64,000 nt of DNA, from positions 1,917,501 to 1,981,500 of the forward strand of contig NC_135560.1 of assembly GCF_964340395.1 (NCBI RefSeq). Direction: 5' to 3'. The DNA is from Glandiceps talaboti. Lineage: Eukaryota; Hemichordata; Enteropneusta; Spengelidae. This document shows, piece by piece, positions 37,401 to 45,860 of the stretch; the first letter of the stretch is position 1; each line of letters opens with the position of its first letter. The position numbers and the translations under genes are program-made. The notes beneath the pieces were generated by a model. It did no database searches. It was not told the origin of the DNA and was given only the letters and a program-made list of their open reading frames with translations.

Positions 37401-39683
37401 AGAAAGCGACAGTCAAAACAGCTGTATCAAATGAGTATTAATGAGCAATGACAACAGTCTGTCAGTTTGTGAGGGATTACATGGACATGTGCCCTTTGCC
37501 CTTTGTTCACCACAGGGGAGCACCACAATTTAACACCTTTTGTAACTGTCATGACTAGCTAGTAGTACTGAAGTTTTTAAAACGTCATACTGTAGTCAAT
37601 TTAGAATTCTAGACTACTACTGGTACCACTGCCTTGCAGTAAAGCCAACAAATGGACAGTTTGACAAAACCTGTGGACCTGTACAGTACAAGTAAAACTG
37701 TTAGTGTATAAAATACCATATGCTTCAGGTAATTTTGCCAACATATCAGAAAAATGACCTCTCACAGGAAGATATGGAATGGTATTTGGCAAATAACATA
37801 CTTATACGTCAGCTGCGACTACGAATTCATTTTTGAATGTCTAAAAATGCTGTTTCATTTCAAAATAAAATCACTTCCATAATATTATACTGTCAAGCGT
37901 AGTATCACATAATTCTCTGATCACTGCAATGCGATTGTTTACATCTCAGCCTTAACTTTATCATCCAGTCAGAGTGCATGTTAGACTGTAAGATACGTCG
38001 TGACGTTTCGCCCTCACCGGCCTCCGAGGGCGCACCGTCACGGCGTACCTTACAGACTAAGTGCATGTTTGCTCAGTAGTATGACACAATGTTTACTATT
38101 TGCATATCACTCATAAAACTAATAACCTTCACCTGAAAAATGAGTGTGTCCTTGCTTTGTGAACTGTATTCCATTAAATGTACAATAATGTTCAAGATAT
38201 GCCATGGTGGTAATTTTGATTTCATTCGTAAATTTAGGAATTCAAGTCTACAATCACACGTATGCCATCACTGGACTTTCTGTGTGTAATTTTTGATGAT
38301 TTACCTTGACACAGTTCAAAGACTTGTTACAATGTATACAACAATGACATTTTGTATGGTTGTAGCTAGATTTCTAGTTGTCTGCTAGGTTTGTTTACAA
38401 AGGGTCGTGCAGTGATCATGTGATACAACATGCAAAAATATGGCTGTTGGTGAAAAATATACCTGCATATTCTGCAGGGCTCTCGACCAATCAGACTTTA
38501 AGATTGGTGACAGGTGACATATAAGTACATGTAGATTATTCCTTTCTGTTGTGGACATGGACATTTCAGCCAAGATGAATACAAACACTTTTAGCCTCTA
38601 TCTTATCAGAGGCATAACATTTATTTACATTATTTGATACATAATTGGGTACATGTATGTAATTATTTAATCTTGACCACATTTTATTCCTTTATATCAC
38701 TTCAATCTCAGGAATGTGTAAAATAAGAAGAGATATATACAATGGTATTAGTATAAATTGTTATTTATGTCTGTAATGACTATTTTGTTATACATGTCTA
38801 TAATTATTAAATAACCTACTCATTACTTTCTTACAATCAAAGCTGACAAAGCATTTTACTATCTTTTTCTCATTATATTTTCAGTTTGTAAGAAGCTAAG
38901 AAAATGGATTTGAAAAATGGACTACCTACCTGTACATCTACTTAGTGGTTTTGTATTGAAATGAGTGAATGTGTGATTTACCTAGTTTGTAGCTTTGTTC
39001 CTGTTGTCCACATAGTTGTAAACAATCATCAAGTACCTTGGTAGATGAGATGATGTCCTTCATCTGTAGAAGACAGCTACCTTGTTCACACAAAGCAACG
39101 GTCTGCTTGTACATATCACTGCCACTTTCATACAGTTCTGATGCTAATCCAAACTCATTTCCTGCTTGTCGATATTTGTGCAAGTATTTATAAACTGAAG
39201 CAAGCTTGCTGTGTGTTTCAGCTTCCATTGCAATATTCTTGGAATCCTTGTACTCTAATGCAGCCCTCTCATAACTTTGTATTGCTTGATTGTGATGGTG
39301 CAATGCATCATGTGCAAGTCCAAAGTTGTAATAAAGATCTGCTGTAGAAGTGCCATCTTTGGTATTTTCAGGTGGGATGGCTTTCTCTAAAAGTTCAATA
39401 CCTCTTTGTGGTTGTCCTGTAGCTATGTATATAGCACCAAGATTGAAGGCACAGCCTCTCAGAGTGTAGTCATCATTCAGTTCAATAGCCTGACTATAAG
39501 CTTTGTCAAATGCTTCAACTGCTGCTTTCATTTTTCCATGTGTTAGTTCTTCATTCCCTTTCTTTGTATATTTGTTGATGTTTCCTGAGAGGAAAGTTTC
39601 CCTGGGTGTTTTCATCTCCTCTTGGATGCTTGGAACAGAGACCACAGCATCCATTTTGTCCAATTCTCAACGAGTTCAAACTT
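15549..39683 (-). CDS. TTC24: TTC24-like tetratricopeptide-repeat protein (complete, nine coding exons)
   Basis: Nine minus-strand exons (39654-38982, 35042-34824, 31598-31470, 31057-30804, 26698-26568, 24595-24185, 22039-21834, 18967-18748, 15654-15549) join in phase. All have GT-AG boundaries and they sum to exactly 783 codons including the stop. Residues 1-425 are tandem TPR helices with signatures such as [40 protein letters not shown] and [20 protein letters not shown]. These form a protein-binding superhelical scaffold (family knowledge). The [10 protein letters not shown] and [13 protein letters not shown] segments resemble TTC24 and related LGN-type TPR proteins. Residues about 426-782 are low-complexity: Arg/Lys-rich, a run of ten Asp, Lys-rich, proline-rich, then a polybasic end with CVIM. 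The upstream non-coding exon starts at an acceptor at 39684; its 5' partner is not identified. The TTC24 name is from remembered similarity; the gene model itself is firmer. Confidence 0.8.
15693..18680 (+). repeat. 56-bp minisatellite filling the last intron
   Basis: About 53 copies of a unit beginning 'tgtattatatcagtgtagtg'. Units alternate 'catgggttgtcag' and 'cacaggttgtcag', with occasional 'atactagtata' variants. It occupies nearly the whole intron between exons 8 and 9: about 38 bp remain at the acceptor side and 67 bp at the donor side. Confidence 0.98.
18748..18967 (-). CDS. TTC24: TTC24-like exon 8: proline-rich segment
   Basis: The acceptor is GTATTATATTAG and the donor is GATAG|GTATGA. 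It enters with two bases (completing AGT) and leaves with two. It encodes [14 protein letters not shown] and seven consecutive prolines at about residues 704-710, followed by a Ser/Thr/Gln/Pro-rich stretch. It is predicted to be disordered. Confidence 0.75.
18968..19261. other. Intron remainder without recognised features
   Basis: AT-rich sequence between the exon 8 acceptor and the 42-bp array, including the likely branch-point region. Confidence 0.4.
19262..21833 (-). repeat. 42-bp minisatellite carrying a splice donor in every unit
   Basis: About 61 copies. Read on the gene strand each unit is 'GTAAGTATAATTGTAATAGT' plus 'ATAAGTCATTCAGTGACCTACA'. The array begins exactly at the exon 7 donor (AACA|GTAAGTATAATTG), and each copy repeats the motif TACA|GTAAGTATAATTG. 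The unit is 14 codons ([14 protein letters not shown]) and has no stop on the gene strand through about 53 copies. The frame ends at 19603-19605, where a T-for-A change turns GTAAGT into GTTAGT (creating TAG). Variant patterns show a four-unit (168-bp) higher-order period near 20,100-20,440. Confidence 0.98.
21834..22039 (-). CDS. TTC24: TTC24-like exon 7: Lys-rich and Ser/Glu-rich segment
   Basis: The acceptor is TTCTAATTTACAG and the donor is AACA|GTAAGT. It encodes [12 protein letters not shown], a basic N-K-K-K-K-E-K cluster and an acidic [11 protein letters not shown] end. Entry and exit phases (2 and 1) match exons 6 and 8. The frame stays open past the donor into the 42-bp array. Confidence 0.75.
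22203..22541 (+). repeat. 21-bp minisatellite
   Basis: About 16 copies of 'atcctagactagaatattac' plus 'c', alternating with an 'atcctggaatagaatattac' variant. The unit is a multiple of three, so an open + frame (YHPRLEY)n results; it is not a gene. Confidence 0.95.
23257..23322 (+). repeat. 24-bp tandem repeat, about three copies
   Basis: 'gtacgtagtagagtgcagtg' plus 'ttgt' repeated about 2.8 times. Confidence 0.9.
24185..24595 (-). CDS. TTC24: TTC24-like exon 6: basic, Ser-rich and poly-Asp segment
   Basis: The acceptor is TTAAATCTTGTAG and the donor is GTGGG|GTGAGT. It starts [16 protein letters not shown] and contains [13 protein letters not shown], a plausible nuclear-localisation-type basic cluster. 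It ends with ten consecutive Asp encoded by an (ATC)n tract on the opposite strand (24223-24252). It enters with one base and exits with two. Confidence 0.75.
24596..25181. other. Intron 5, region upstream of the nested + strand exon
   Basis: AT-rich. It includes an imperfect inverted repeat 'tgactacacgaacgacgtag' at about 24999-25022, just upstream of the nested ORF. It could be promoter sequence, but nothing specific is identified. Confidence 0.3.
25182..25821 (+). CDS. Candidate nested two-exon small gene
   Basis: Exon 25182-25272 starts with in-frame ATGs at 25182 and 25188 (and 25155 upstream) and ends AAAG|GTAAGT. It joins in phase to 25751-25821, which follows the acceptor TTGTATTTCAG and ends TGA. 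The product is about 53 residues: [20 protein letters not shown]..., then IDDFLLKG, then [20 protein letters not shown]. The basic start followed by KIDDFLL resembles N-termini of some transposase-derived and PCNA-binding proteins, but this is only an impression. It lies antisense within intron 5 of the TTC24-like gene. It could equally be the 5' end of a non-coding transcript. Confidence 0.35.
25361..25557 (+). repeat. About 84-bp tandem duplication
   Basis: The segment 'aatagtcagtgggctagcgg' through 'cacgtaaccacaactgca' occurs twice. A third partial copy of 'gaatatgtacttgaccaaca' follows. It sits inside the intron of the nested candidate gene. Confidence 0.9.
25960..26500 (+). repeat. Diverged about 130-bp tandem repeat block
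   Basis: Four diverged copies of a unit with 'tttgcataattaatga' and 'aaatttcgtataatatggta'. The style resembles the block at 1-400. It is probably part of a degenerate element and is non-coding. Confidence 0.55.
26568..26698 (-). CDS. TTC24: TTC24-like exon 5
   Basis: The acceptor is GTTTTCACCTAG and the donor is AAAAG|GTAAAA. It reads [18 protein letters not shown], then [18 protein letters not shown]. It enters between codons and exits with two bases, matching both neighbours. It begins the non-TPR tail. Confidence 0.7.
26788..29309 (+). repeat. 49-bp minisatellite in intron 4
   Basis: About 51 copies of a unit beginning 'aacaacacactgacaacagc'. Rare variants recur at fixed spacing: 'tatatcaacacactcacaac' twice 294 bp apart (six units) and 'tacctctggt' twice 245 bp apart (five units). 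Multi-unit blocks have therefore been duplicated. Confidence 0.98.
29418..29645 (+). repeat. 17-bp minisatellite
   Basis: About 13 copies of 'gaaatggacaggattat', with 'gatgat' variants. It is in intron 4, about 110 bp after the 49-bp array. Confidence 0.95.
29650..30803. other. Remainder of intron 4
   Basis: AT-rich unique-looking sequence with A and T runs. 'gacagtaatgttgttactcatgg' is partly repeated at 30045 and 30100. No exon is supported. Confidence 0.4.
30804..31057 (-). CDS. TTC24: TTC24-like exon 4: last TPR
   Basis: The acceptor is TTTTCTCCTTCAG and the donor is AACA|GTAAGT. It reads [20 protein letters not shown], followed by [15 protein letters not shown]. This is a textbook TPR (small-Gly/Ala-Tyr...Gly-Asp...Ala) and resembles TTC24. 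It then continues into a basic [10 protein letters not shown] stretch. Confidence 0.85.
31209..31455 (+). repeat. Two (CA)n microsatellites
   Basis: (CA)n at 31217-31267 and 31379-31450, separated by 'catgcatgaatgcatgcaca'. They lie in intron 3, the second ending 15-20 bp from the exon 3 donor. Confidence 0.97.
31470..31598 (-). CDS. TTC24: TTC24-like exon 3: TPR
   Basis: The acceptor is ATCTTTGTAG and the donor is CACAG|GTAAAT. It reads [18 protein letters not shown], then [17 protein letters not shown]. Phases 1 and 1 match. Confidence 0.85.
31820..34808 (+). repeat. 34-bp minisatellite filling intron 2
   Basis: About 88 copies of 'ggtctattatcacatccatc' plus 'tatacagtatacat', with many single-base variants. 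It starts only 16 bp from the exon 2 donor. Three units equal 102 bp, so all + frames lacking stops run on for hundreds of codons; these are artefacts of repetition. Confidence 0.98.
34824..35042 (-). CDS. TTC24: TTC24-like exon 2: two TPRs
   Basis: The acceptor is TGTGTTTTGTAG and the donor is CATA|GTAAGT. It reads [18 protein letters not shown], then [18 protein letters not shown]. Phases match exons 1 and 3. Confidence 0.85.
35187..35650 (+). mobile_element. Hairpin-end element, copy 4 (5' part) with array units inside
   Basis: It starts 'gccaatgtagcacaactgta' and contains the typical 'ttggctgttgctatgggcat' subrepeat. At about 35428-35565 its body is replaced by four to five units of the 34-bp minisatellite ('ggtctattatcacatccatc'), after which element sequence ('agacattttttaaatattta') resumes. 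Confidence 0.7.
35655..36262 (+). repeat. 46-bp minisatellite
   Basis: About 13 copies of 'gtcctctacagactgtatat' plus 'gtttgagattggacagttat' and 'ttggca'. It is in intron 1 of the TTC24-like gene. Confidence 0.97.
36411..36542 (-). CDS. Possible cassette exon in TTC24-like intron 1
   Basis: A 132-bp (44-codon) stretch between GAGTGTCAG and GACAG|GTATAA. It is open, and its phase 1/1 would fit between exons 1 and 2 ([13 protein letters not shown] ... Q-Q-I-H-R-S-L-T-G). The upstream pyrimidine tract is poor, and insertion would interrupt a TPR, so chance is likely. Confidence 0.15.
36800..37200. repeat. Degenerate repeat with 'ggtctaaaatgggg' motif
   Basis: Five diverged copies of 'ggtctaaaatggggt'-like sequence at about 36890-37135, flanked by 'gctgccccaggtggggagct' and 'ccagcactgcagccatacac'. 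It looks like a non-autonomous element remnant. Confidence 0.5.
37201..38981. other. Remainder of TTC24-like intron 1
   Basis: Unique-looking sequence with one GC-rich foldback at 37981-38060. Small reading frames here have no splice or composition support. Confidence 0.4.
37981..38060. mobile_element. GC-rich 80-bp foldback element
   Basis: The arms 'ttagactgtaagatacgtcg' and 'cggcgtaccttacagactaa' pair with three mismatches over about 24 bp. The inner 'cgccctc' and 'gagggcg' extend the stem. It is far more GC-rich than its surroundings, so it is probably a MITE. Confidence 0.6.
38982..39654 (-). CDS. TTC24: TTC24-like exon 1: start codon and N-terminal TPRs
   Basis: The start is ATG at 39652-39654 (GACAAAATGG, good context), with TGA in the same frame 12 bp upstream. 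The exon continues as 5' UTR to an acceptor at 39684 (CAACTTTCAG). It reads [18 protein letters not shown]. About five TPR units follow, including [19 protein letters not shown] and [17 protein letters not shown]. The donor is CTAG|GTAAAT. Confidence 0.9.
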
Positions 39684-40279
39684 CTGAAAGTTGAAGAAAT
39701 AAGACTTCAGTGAGGAGTTTATACAGGAGACATATTTTGTATTGTTTTGATATGTATACTATTAGTGAATTTGTATTATGCCATGTGCAAATAATGTTTA
39801 AGAATGACAGCTGGACTGATATATATTCCAAAACTTTTTTTAGGGGAAATTAATTTTAAACTTACATTGTCATCCTTGGCAAAGATATCTGTACATATAA
39901 ATATACGTTAATTTGCCAAATAAAATCAATGTAACACTGTACAAAAGACATATTTCCTATGAATATGAATACTCAAGTGTGTCAATTGTGGAGAGATATT
40001 AAGATGTTGAAACTCACTCTACTGACTTGCATCACAAATCCTGACAATCCTGTAGAATTGAAAAATGAACTAGTAATAGTATGATTGATTGATTGATTGA
40101 TTTATTTATTTTTTATTTATTTAAGCCAGAATCAAATTTTTAATGAGTTATCGGTTTACCATGAAACTATATCAAAACAAACAAATATTGATGCATCCAT
40201 TAACTAATGAGAACTAAGGATGGGTTTATTGCCAACAGTCTGGGTAGGTTCATTAAATTTATAAAAAGGTTTAACTTTT

Positions 40280-40430
40280 TCAAATCATAGTTACTGTAGT
40301 TTAGTGTTATTTTATTTCTGTGTAGTTACATTGTATCTGTATATCATTGACCATAACTTATGTTCTTGTATGACGTAATTTAGTGTCAAATAAAATATAC
40401 TCTACTCTACTCTACTCTACTCTTTATTTG
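40280..40430 (+). mobile_element. Possible retroposon 3' end with (ACTCT)n tail
   Basis: AT-rich 3' UTR-like sequence ends 'gtcaaataaaatatactcta' followed by five ACTCT repeats and 'ttatttgagtacacccta'. This style of short tandem 3' tail is typical of CR1/L2-like retroposons. The left boundary is not visible. Confidence 0.35.
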
Positions 40431-41117
40431 AGTACACCCTAACAAAACCCTGGGGAGTTGTTAATAGCACAATACATAAATGATAGTAATATCACAACAA
40501 ATGAAACAAATGTCTTTTGATGCATGCATAATGGAGTAACTAAGCCATCACATCTTAAAAGTGTGTAACATTTACCTCCACGGTGCATCTGTGGGGGCTA
40601 ACAACATCCAAGGTCAACTACATTATAATAATACACCCCAGTAGTACATCCATGGTCAAGTGTAAACCAAGTCACAGACTACACACATCACTAGAAATTA
40701 ACTTGAATGCAATTATGTATTTATTGTACAGCTGATCCATTATTCTATATTCTTGCCAAAATATGGTAAGATTTGCGATGTTGATCACAAGTTGTGGGAG
40801 TTCTTGTGAACGGCATATGTAGTATGTACTATAACGATGAGTGCACATTGACGGTGGAGGGTTTATCTATGGTCAATATGCAAATACAGCCAGCAACACA
40901 GTAAACGTAAACACATTTACGCAGTTGTTGACTACGTCAAACATCTGACACGTTATCGTGAACATGATAAATAACTCATCTTTCGATTCACAACTTACCG
41001 AGAAAGACAATTTTAACTCGCGTTTTACAGCTCTCTGGAAAGGTAATTGTAGCACCTGTCTGTCGGTAACGTCAAGACACGGGATACATTTTGTTTCTAT
41101 GTTATGTTGAGCTTGAG

Positions 41118-41151
41118 TGACGTCAGACACAGCAACGCCACTAGAGGGCAG
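41118..41151. promoter_or_regulatory. CRE (TGACGTCA) and CTCF-consensus site
   Basis: A perfect palindromic CRE lies at 41118-41125. CCACTAGAGGGCAG at 41138-41151 fits the vertebrate CTCF core consensus at every position. Both lie about 1.5 kb upstream of the TTC24-like first coding exon, between it and the divergent P450. Binding is not shown. Confidence 0.4.
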
Positions 41152-41817
41152 TCGTCAAAGCGGTGGTAGTATGGGGGTGAGACTGTGTGTACTTATCTTA
41201 AACTTGTCTAGAAAGGGTGAGATGGACTAATCCTGCTATCCTGTAAACTTGTCGAGCATAATACAACAGACATCAGAGTGGCGTACATTGTTAATAAAAT
41301 ATTCACCTTTTCTGTCTTCAGGCATGGAAGTAGAACCCCAGTTCCATGCTTCAGGCATTCGGACATGCATCTCACTATAAATTATAATTTCGGAGGGTGT
41401 TTTCGTCGATTTACTTCGCCCCATTTTCAACTCACCCCATTTTCAACTCGTCCCATTTTCAACTCGCCCCAACAACACTAGTAAACGTTTATAAATCTAA
41501 ACGATACATGGACTCGAAGTACAGGGACCGAAACATTCACATGGTTTTACCTATGTGGCCAGTTGAAGTGTAGCAAATGTAACATTTCGCAGCAGAAAGT
41601 GGTGTGGGTTTTGGCTAAGTGTTTGCTAGATCTAGAACTTATATTAGCACAACAACTTTGCTCAGTCATGGAATATCACTTTTCACATTAGAACTTAATG
41701 TTTACAACCCAAATAAGAAATAATAATGATAATATAACCAGGGATAGTATTAGTGATGATAATAATAATAACTTTATTACTTAACAACATGCTGTGGAAA
41801 CCATGGTATAGTAAACA

Positions 41818-42065
41818 CAATACAATACAATACAATACAATACAATACAATACAATACAATACAATACAATACAATACAATACAAAACAATACAATACAA
41901 TACAATACAATACAATACAATACAACACAACACAATACAATACAACACAACACAACACAACACAACACAACACAACACAACACAATACAATACAATACAA
42001 TACAATACAATACAATACAATACAATACAATACAATACAATACAATACAATACAATACAAAAATA
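41818..42065 (+). repeat. (AATAC)n / (AACAC)n pentanucleotide array
   Basis: About 49 pentamers, mostly AATAC with an AACAC block at 41925-41983. Probably the tail of the adjacent retroelement. Confidence 0.97.
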
Positions 42066-42347
42066 CAATACACATTACTTGTCTGCTGGGGGGATCTTTC
42101 GAGATGTATCTAAAAGAAATTTGGCAAAAGGAAGTTTATCATCTGAACTTAGAATATACAAAAATTTCTCTTGACTGTTTAAAGTGTTAAAATAAGCACA
42201 TTTCAAAGATATCGAAGAAAATAAAACCTCACTCTCATTTTCATGTTGTGGGCAATGAATAATAAAATGAAATTCATCTTCAACCATTGAGGAGCAATAC
42301 TTGCGAAATCTTTCATTGGCAGGAATTTTCGGCATAGTGACCGACAC
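41818..42347 (-). pseudogene. 3' remnant of a non-LTR retrotransposon with pentanucleotide tail
   Basis: On the minus strand 42347-42075 reads K-I-P-A-N-E-R-F-R-K-Y-C-S-S, then V-E-D-E-F-H-F-I-I-H-C-P-Q-H-E. This is the Cys/His C-terminal motif that follows reverse transcriptase in CR1/L2-like elements (family knowledge). The frame stops at 42075 and is followed by about 250 bp of (TATTG)n/(TGTGT)-like pentamers (42065-41818), a typical tandem 3' tail. The 5' end is truncated near 42335. Confidence 0.6.
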
Positions 42348-42528
42348 GCTTACGACTTCCGCGCGTACTGGTTTTGGAGACGTGTCTCCTCTCCCACTAA
42401 GTATTGCAGTATGTGTTTACAGCGCAAGTGTTACTTCATTTATTAGTGGAATACGAGATACCACAGACCTGCCAAACTGAGTACTACTAGGTTCGATTTC
42501 ATATATGCACCGGTAAATTATATTGTAA

Positions 42529-44540
42529 GTGATCGGTCAGTTTCTTCGGCCTGGGGGGTCCGGTGGATTGGTAGGGGGGGGGGGGGGGGTCACCCTGTTT
42601 TTGAAATTGGCAGTAGGGGGGGTCATGCTGTTTTGAAAATTGTGGATGGGGGGGGGGGTCATTGTGTTTTAAATTGTGATGGAAGAAAAAAAATCCTTTC
42701 TACAATGGCATATAGCCTTGTCTGAAATGTGGTACATGTCAATATTTGTTCTTGTCCCTGTTTCTTACATGAATTCTTTAATATTACTTATTAGTTCAAA
42801 CATAACTATACATATACATATACATATACATGTATTACCTAGCTACCACACTAGTTACAGAACATGTCATGTAAATGCTTGGCTGTTTCACAATCAATGC
42901 TTCACTTATATTGCAGTTTGGGGCAAAAGTGAACTTGTGACTTGAAGGTTTCGTAATGGCAATTTTCATAGATAGTTTATAAATGAAGTTAATCTAGATT
43001 GTTCTACTCATCATGTTATTGACACTACAAATCACCACATCTCATCAGATTCCAGTTTCTATTATACACTAGGTATGACCACCTATAGTTCTCTAACATA
43101 CAGGTGACTTTATTATACATATATTAATGCCCCTATACTAATGTTACATGTCCATTTTATGTGATATGGGAAACTCATTTAAAACGTACATTTACGTTAG
43201 CTTTTTGAAGCTTGGAAATATTACCTCAAAGGTTATGAATAACCTAAACATTGCCTTAGTATCTCAAGTAAAAAACTCCAGATCTGCCAGAGGAAAACCC
43301 CAAGGACTCCCTGCACCCCCAGAGGTCACTCATGCATTCAACCAACAATCAGATGCACCAACAACCTTTTTACTGTCATAATGGTATTAAACTTTTCTTA
43401 AATATTTTCACCCTATTCTAATTTGAGATGATATTGTCTTTTCAAGATGTGAAATGTTTGCCAAGATAGTCTAAATTGCCTTAAACCCCAAATCTCCCCT
43501 ACCAATGATACTACCATTAGATGTGCTGACCTTTACTACATGTATATAATGATGCCATTTAACTTTTTAAGAACATATTCCAACCCTTAGTGTAAGTTAT
43601 AAAGAATAGTTTCTGATACTTGACGGTGCTGTCTTGTAAAGCATGGATTAAGTTATTGCGTGAAAGGGTCTGAATAGCCTAAATATTGGCTTTAAGAGTA
43701 AAAATCCTCCAGGGCTTCTAAAAGGAGACTCCCTCAGACCCCCCACATGAGGTGGACATATCCCAGTCTCAAGCTCTTCCCCTCTTACTGTCAAGATGCT
43801 ATCAAAGTATATTTCAAAAGTATTTGAACCCTATGTAGTTGTTTTTTACATGTTGATGTTGTCTTGTAAAGCTTGGAAATTATTGTCTGAAAGGGTCTGA
43901 ATAGTCTCAAAATTGACTTTTCAGAGTAAAAAAACCTCCTGGGCTTCTAGGGGGAGACCCCTAGGACACCCCCTACCATGAGGTGTACACATCCCAGTCT
44001 CAAGATCTTCCCCCTACCTCTTACTGTCAAAATCCTATCAAACTATATTTCACAAATATTTCAACCTTATGTAGTTGCTTTTTACATGTTGGTGCTGTCT
44101 TGTAAAGCTTGGAAATTGTTTTCTGAAATTTCTGAATAGTCACAAAAAAATAACTTTTCAGAGTTAAAAACCTCCTGGGCTTCTAGGGGGAGACCCCTAG
44201 GACCCCCATAACAGATGTACATATTCCCTTCTCAAGCTTTCCCCCTACCTTTCACTGTCAAGATGCTATTAAACTCCTTTTGGAATATATTTACCCTGTG
44301 TAGTCAATAATTATAATTATGATAGTGCTAACCCGGGATCTTATATGCAAGACAGTCAAGCAGTCCACACTGAGTCACGATAAAAAAATACCTGTCATGT
44401 GAATATTATATATGGGGGGGGGGGGTCATCATGTTTTAGAATTAAGTGATAGGGGGTCAGCCTGATTTTGGTTTTACAGATGGGGGGGGGTAGTGACTTT
44501 TGTCGCCCCCCCCCCCAGGCTGGAGAAGCTGACCGGTCCC
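42529..44540 (+). mobile_element. Large Harbinger-like non-autonomous element
   Basis: The left end 'gtgatcggtcagtttcttcg' and right end 'gctggagaagctgaccggtc' plus 'cc' are inverted matches to the ends of the 6325-6986 element. Internally it carries the same G runs and 'atggaagaaaaaaaatcctt' segment. It also has three tandem about 245-bp units (starting 'tgtagttgctttttacatgt' near 43837 and 44072, with a diverged unit at about 43600). Target duplication is not clean (TAA left, TTA right). No transposase frame is present. Confidence 0.65.
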
Positions 44541-44554
44541 TTATGTGTACCGGT

Positions 44555-44648
44555 GACAGTAGCTCTGGATGTATATGCTACGAGGTTCGACCTGCCGAGA
44601 CGTGTCGAACCTCATACTTATATACACCCAGAGCTACGGTGACAGATA
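44555..44648. mobile_element. Foldback element beside the Harbinger-like terminus
   Basis: The arms 'tagctctggatgtatatgct' and 'ttatatacacccagagctac' pair, continuing through 'gaggttcgac' and 'gtcgaacctc'. About 35-bp arms surround a 10-bp loop. Confidence 0.6.
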
Positions 44649-45810
44649 TCCGAGTGGGTCAAAAACACTTGCAGTAGGCTCTCACTATTTCGCGTTTAGT
44701 AACGTGGTTGTCCAACTTACAATAGGTGAATCAACTTTCTTAGCATATGAAAGTTTGTCCAAATCCGTTTAAGTCTAATCCTAGAATATTCACGTTTGCA
44801 TTCTGTATTTCGTCTCTGTCGGCAAATTCACAGATTTCTTCGCAATTAGAAGACCAAGAACGTATTTTGAATTCATCCTTTCTTATAATTTCGTTAGTTT
44901 CGTTATAGTATTTGGTGACGGATCAACTTGCGTTGTAGGGTAGGGTATACAGTACTTCAAATTACAATACGTACGGTCTTGCTGCTAGACGTTTCAAAAT
45001 TTCAGCCTTGGCGCCCTGACTTATCAGAAACTATTTTGCTATCTGCTATCTGCTATCTGCTATCTGCTATCTGTATCTGTATCTGTATCTGTATCTGTAT
45101 CTGTATCTGTATCTGTATCTGCTATCTGCTATCTGTACCTGTATCTGTATCTGTATCAATACGTCGAATGACGACATACATGTAACCTGTAAATGATCGG
45201 CGGAAAGAGAAGGCACTTAGTCTTGCTGAATGGACGCCTTTTGAATTTACGTTTGTGTCACATTTCAATTAATGACCACAAAAATATTGTCTTTGTTCTT
45301 TCTGGCGGTACAGATCATGTACTATGGACGGGAGCTGGGTTGGCGTTGTATGAAAGAATTAGACTAGTGTACTTTCACCATTCTGTGTATAATCTCAGAA
45401 CACTATAACACATATAGAGGTCTAACACTTGTGATACAACGTAATTATTTAATCTTCACAGACCACTAATTGCATCTTACTCGGTGAATTACAGTGTTAT
45501 GGCTAATTTAATCTTATGGTTTTCTACAATAGTCCATGTCGATATAATGTTATAGCTTTGAAGGTAATTCACCATTTCATCATTGATTGTGGTATAATAG
45601 ACAAGAAATGGCGAACGTGAAATGTCACATCTTCCACGTTCTAATAACGCCAAATCAACCGCTTCTAAATGAAATGCAAAGTAATTCATATTCCAAGCAG
45701 TTGCGTCATTATCACATGACAAAAAGGGCTTTACGTTTGTTAAGTGGCAACCATGCCGTATAAATAAGTGGATGGCATCGATATATGGAAAAGAACGGAA
45801 GTCTCCAAAG
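44649..45810. other. Intergenic DNA, no supported gene
   Basis: It contains a (CTATCTG)/(TATCTG) hexamer-like run at 45036-45160. No exon with support is seen. Confidence 0.4.
45036..45160 (+). repeat. (TATCTG)n hexanucleotide run
   Basis: 'ctatctgctatctg' heptamers flank eight to nine TATCTG hexamers and recur after them. Confidence 0.95.
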
Positions 45811-45811
45811 T

Positions 45812-45826
45812 GCGTATGTATGTATG

Positions 45827-45860
<34 letters not shown>

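Larger units (their letters stand above)
39690..41800. other. 5' flank and promoter region of the TTC24-like gene
   Basis: It should hold the 5' UTR exon(s) and promoter, not resolved. There is a (GATT)n at 40081-40102 and a retroposon-like tail 'aataaaatatactctactct' at 40388-40430. CRE and CTCF-type sites lie at 41.1 kb. Short reading frames here are not called. Confidence 0.4.

Noticed and set aside
37601-37792. 63-codon minus-strand frame
   Set aside because: It is in TTC24-like intron 1, with no consensus acceptor/donor pair in phase with neighbouring exons.
44580-44625. 'ggttcga' as a tRNA B box
   Set aside because: It belongs to the arms of a foldback. No A box or cloverleaf can be formed.
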